From positions 1 to 50,398 of the forward strand of contig CAZJHH010000013.1 in the NCBI GenBank assembly GCA_964545875.1: DNA of 50,398 nt, written 5' to 3'. The number at the start of each line of letters is the position of its first letter. The first letter of the stretch is position 1. The notes under the pieces were generated by a model. The model did not search any database and was not told where the DNA came from. It saw only the letters and a list, made by a program, of their open reading frames with translations. This document shows, in pieces, positions 48,297-50,398 of the stretch. Origin of the DNA: DAIPKP01 sp964545875. GTDB lineage: Bacteria > Synergistota > Synergistia > Synergistales > Aminiphilaceae. The position numbers and the translations under genes are program-made.

Positions 48297-48332
48297 AAAA
48301 ATGGCGGGCACGGGTAGGTGCCCGCCATTTTT
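48297..48332 (-). terminator. Intercistronic hairpin between livJ and livH
   Basis: An 11-base-pair stem (ATGGCGGGCAC and complement) with a 6-base loop, extended by A-T pairs and followed by a T run on the minus strand (also on plus). It may lower livHMGF expression relative to livJ. The rest of the 205-base gap shows nothing coding. Confidence 0.7.
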
Positions 48333-48432
48333 GTACAAGGGGTATCCTTGATGAGAGAGTTTCTCGACACGTTCCGACGCGGTATTTGCGCCTTCCGGGA
48401 CGAAAAACCGAAGAGCTTCGCTGTATGAAGAT

Positions 48433-49581
48433 TTAAGGCTTGATCTTCTTGAAGAAACGGCTCTCTCCGCCCTCGCAGATCAGGACGATGCCGTCCTTGT
48501 CCTTGGGGTTATGGAACTCGTCCATGGTGATAACCGCGTGGTGGAGCTGGACGCCGTCAGAAGCCGAAAGGGCCTTGGCGATACTCTCGGAATCGAGGTT
48601 TTCCGCCCGCTCTATGGCATCGAAAAGGAGGTACATGGCATCGTAACCGAGAATGCCGTTTACGAATTCTTTGCACTCGTCGTTATACTTTGCCTTGTAG
48701 TCCGCGAAAAACTGTGCCATGGCAGGATCTTCCTTGGCCACGTGGTTGATCCAGTAGGATCCTTCCAGGGATTCTCCCGCGATCTCCCACATAAACTCGC
48801 CGTAGCCGTCGCCGCCGATAAAGACCACCCGATCCATGCCGAGCTCCCGGGCCTGCTTGATGATAAGAGCGCATTCCTTGCCCATGTTGGGAAGCACCAG
48901 CACATCGGGATCGGCTTCCCGGATTTTGGTGAGCTGAGCCCGGAAGTCTACATCCTGACCGCCCTTGAAGGCTTCGTCAGCCACGATCTCGCCGCCGTAT
49001 TCCTTGAAGCTCTCCATGAAGAACTCCCGGAGCCCCTGAGAGTAGTCGCTGGCGATGTCGTAAAGAATGGCTGCGGTCTTTTTCTCGAGTTCCTGGGATG
49101 CAAAGAAGGCGATGAGCTTGCCCTGATAGGGGTCGGTAAAGCATACCCGGAAGGAGTAGGGGCGAACCTTGCCCTTGCGATCCACCGTCACCGCGGGATT
49201 GGTGGAAACGGTTCCGATCTGGGGAACCCCGGCGCTGTTCACCAGAGCTGCCGTGGCGATGTTGATGCCGCTGGAATTGGCTCCCACGATGGCGAGAACC
49301 TTATCCTCGTTGATGAGACGGCGCACCGCGTTTACCGCATCTTCCTGGCGTCCCCGAAAATCATAGACCACCAGTTCCACCGGAAGGCCCTTAATACCTC
49401 CCTTAGCATTGATTTCGTCCACTGCCAGCTGGGCAGTACGCTGTTCGGTCTGCCCGTAGGCCGCCCAGTCTCCCGTGAGAGCTGCGATGTAGCCCACCTT
49501 TACGGTGTCCGCACCGAAGGCTACAGAACAAAGACTTACCATCAATGCTGCCGCCAAAAGAAAGAGAACACACTTACGCAA
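48433..49581 (-). CDS. livJ: LivJ-type branched-chain amino-acid substrate-binding protein
   Basis: The product has 382 residues. The signal peptide is MRKCVLFLLAAALMVSLCSV, cleaved near AFGADT. The mature protein has the type I periplasmic binding fold: VGYIAALTGDWAAYGQTEQR, VDEINAKGGIKGLPVELVVY, VLAIVGANSSG and GDGYGEFMWEIAGE. It captures amino acids and delivers them to LivHM. The start is TTG with GGAGG 8 bases ahead; a longer frame exists upstream but would bury the signal peptide. It is first in the operon. Confidence 0.92.
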   Translation of the reverse strand: MRKCVLFLLAAALMVSLCSVAFGADTVKVGYIAALTGDWAAYGQTEQRTAQLAVDEINAKGGIKGLPVELVVYDFRGRQEDAVNAVRRLINEDKVLAIVGANSSGINIATAALVNSAGVPQIGTVSTNPAVTVDRKGKVRPYSFRVCFTDPYQGKLIAFFASQELEKKTAAILYDIASDYSQGLREFFMESFKEYGGEIVADEAFKGGQDVDFRAQLTKIREADPDVLVLPNMGKECALIIKQARELGMDRVVFIGGDGYGEFMWEIAGESLEGSYWINHVAKEDPAMAQFFADYKAKYNDECKEFVNGILGYDAMYLLFDAIERAENLDSESIAKALSASDGVQLHHAVITMDEFHNPKDKDGIVLICEGGESRFFKKIKP

Positions 49582-49619
49582 AAAAACCACCTCCAGAAAA
49601 AGATAGATAACTCCTCTGA

Positions 49620-49628
49620 ATTCTACCA
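49620..49628 (-). promoter_or_regulatory. Extended -10 promoter candidate for the liv operon
   Basis: On the minus strand TGG-TAGAAT, 39 bases before the livJ start. The -35 region is poor. Confidence 0.4.
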
Positions 49629-49744
49629 GAAATACCGCATGGTTCATATACGCACGAAATGTCTCAATTCTTTATGCAAGTCCTGCGCATGGAGGTTCAG
49701 TATTTTTCATACAATCAACCGAAGAAGAAAAAACGTTTCATTTG

Positions 49745-49769
49745 GTCCGGAAGAAGGAAACCTTCGGAC
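49745..49769. promoter_or_regulatory. Inverted repeat in the livJ/adenosine-kinase-like intergenic region
   Basis: GTCCGGAAG and CTTCGGAC, pairing with one bulged base, lie between two divergent genes. It could be an operator for the plus-strand gene, since it sits just ahead of that gene's candidate -10. Low certainty. Confidence 0.25.
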
Positions 49770-49784
49770 ATCCCCGGAGAGTCC

Positions 49785-49793
49785 TGCTACAAT
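49785..49793 (+). promoter_or_regulatory. Extended -10 promoter candidate for the adenosine-specific kinase-like gene
   Basis: TGC-TACAAT, 37 bases before the ATG, without a good -35. Confidence 0.4.
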
Positions 49794-49830
49794 ATCCGGA
49801 GAAAAAATCTTATGTCCGGAGGGAACGATT

Positions 49831-50328
49831 ATGGCAGAGATACGCACGTGGTTTGTGGAGCAGCTCGAATTTCCCGAAGACTGCAACATCATCCTGGGGC
49901 AAAGTCACTTCATCAAAACCGTAGAGGATATCTATGAGGCCCTGGCGACATCCTCTCCCACCCTGGAATTTGGCATTGCCTTCTGCGAGGCCTCGGGGCC
50001 CTGTCTCATTCGGTATGATGGAAATGCGGAAGATCTCGTGCAACTGGCGGTGCGGAATGCGGAAAAAATATCCGCAGGGCATGTCTTTATCGTTCTCCTT
50101 CGTAAAGGCTATCCCATCAACGTCATGGAGCGCATCAGGAACATCCAGGAGGTGTGCCGAATTTTTGCCGCCACCGCTAATCCGCTTCAGGTTCTCATTG
50201 CCGAAACCGATCAGGGGCGTGGCGTGGCGGGGGTGGTGGATGGATTTTCGAGCAAGGGCGTGGAAAACTCCGAAGATATAGAGGAAAGGAAAAACCTCCT
50301 CCGGAAGATTATCGGGTATAAGCGCTGA
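49831..50328 (+). CDS. Adenosine-specific kinase family protein (Adenosine_kin)
   Basis: The product has 165 residues, the family length. Recognisable stretches are NIILGQSHFIKTVEDIYEAL, FGIAFCEASGPCLIR, GHVFIVLLRKGYPINVMERI and IFAATANPLQVLIAETDQGRG. This small single-domain family, found in archaea and anaerobic bacteria, has been named adenosine-specific kinase from structural work on nucleotide binding. The physiological role is not firmly known. GGAGGG lies about 8 bases before the ATG. It is divergent from the liv operon, and no other gene accompanies it in the window. Confidence 0.85.
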   Translation: MAEIRTWFVEQLEFPEDCNIILGQSHFIKTVEDIYEALATSSPTLEFGIAFCEASGPCLIRYDGNAEDLVQLAVRNAEKISAGHVFIVLLRKGYPINVMERIRNIQEVCRIFAATANPLQVLIAETDQGRGVAGVVDGFSSKGVENSEDIEERKNLLRKIIGYKR

Positions 50329-50366
50329 AGCTTGAAAAATCCCCCGTAAAAAAATCGAAAGAAGGG

Positions 50367-50395
50367 TTGACGAGTTTTGCTATAGGTGATATTAT
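50367..50395 (+). promoter_or_regulatory. Sigma70-type promoter at the right edge
   Basis: TTGACG, a 17-base spacer, TATTAT. The target gene lies beyond the window. Confidence 0.65.
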
Positions 50396-50398
50396 CCC

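Overview
The window looks like a chromosome segment of a motile, amino-acid-using anaerobe. I infer a member of the Synergistota. The grounds are a V-type ATPase operon, a branched-chain amino-acid ABC transporter, an amino-acid dehydrogenase-like FAD enzyme, a Bacillus-like late flagellar gene order, and a GC-rich backbone with AT-richer patches. This is inference from gene content; no rRNA is present to settle it.

Layout. 1-1402: end of a [2Fe-2S] protein plus a DAO-family FAD oxidoreductase. 1538-1613: tRNA-Gly(CCC). 1819-10728: a nine-gene V-type ATPase operon in the order stalk-I-K-E-C-F-A-B-D, the order of the Enterococcus hirae ntp operon; its K subunit carries the residues that bind Na+ in that enzyme. 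10819-11783: a CheR-type methyltransferase with its own promoter and a leader hairpin. 11861-11937: tRNA-Arg(CCG). 12076-13272: metK. 13411-21291: comF, a YvyF-like zinc-ribbon protein, flgM, flgN, flgK and flgL, in the order seen in Bacillus subtilis. 21498-22131: a MntA/HepT-type nucleotidyltransferase/HEPN pair. 22235-27709, minus strand: a giant 1824-residue flagellin. 28033-34589: fliW, csrA, a DUF115 motility accessory factor, a second flagellin of 776 residues, and flaG. 34925-38953: an AT-rich nonulosonic-acid (sialic/legionaminic type) locus, neuB-neuC-neuA, plus a pyruvyltransferase-family gene. 39027-39878: an internally shortened AlbA_2/HATPase-type gene. 40000-42555, minus: fliD. 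42707-43849: a PseC/LegC-like sugar aminotransferase. 43915-44136, minus: a DUF3343 protein. 44310-44756: an OmpH/Skp-like secreted protein. 44896-49581, minus: livJ-livH-livM-livG-livF. 49831-50328: an adenosine-specific-kinase family protein. A strong sigma70-type promoter lies at the right edge.

How the parts fit. The centre is a filament-building locus. It encodes both junction proteins (FlgK, FlgL), the cap (FliD), two flagellins, the export chaperone FlgN, the anti-sigma factor FlgM, the FliW-CsrA translational control pair, FlaG, and enzymes able to make and attach a nonulosonic-acid glycan. The surface proteins of the filament are all much larger than usual (FlgK 871, FlgL 1106, FliD 851, flagellins 776 and 1824 residues), and several carry tandem beta-type modules. 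Candidate sigma28 promoters and CsrA-type sites lie in front of several of these genes. The backbone keeps the B. subtilis order flgM-flgN-flgK-flgL-fliW-csrA-hag-flaG-fliD, but it is interrupted by a toxin-antitoxin pair, the giant flagellin, the glycan island and other inserts. Several of these differ in base composition from their surroundings, which suggests repeated acquisition at this site.
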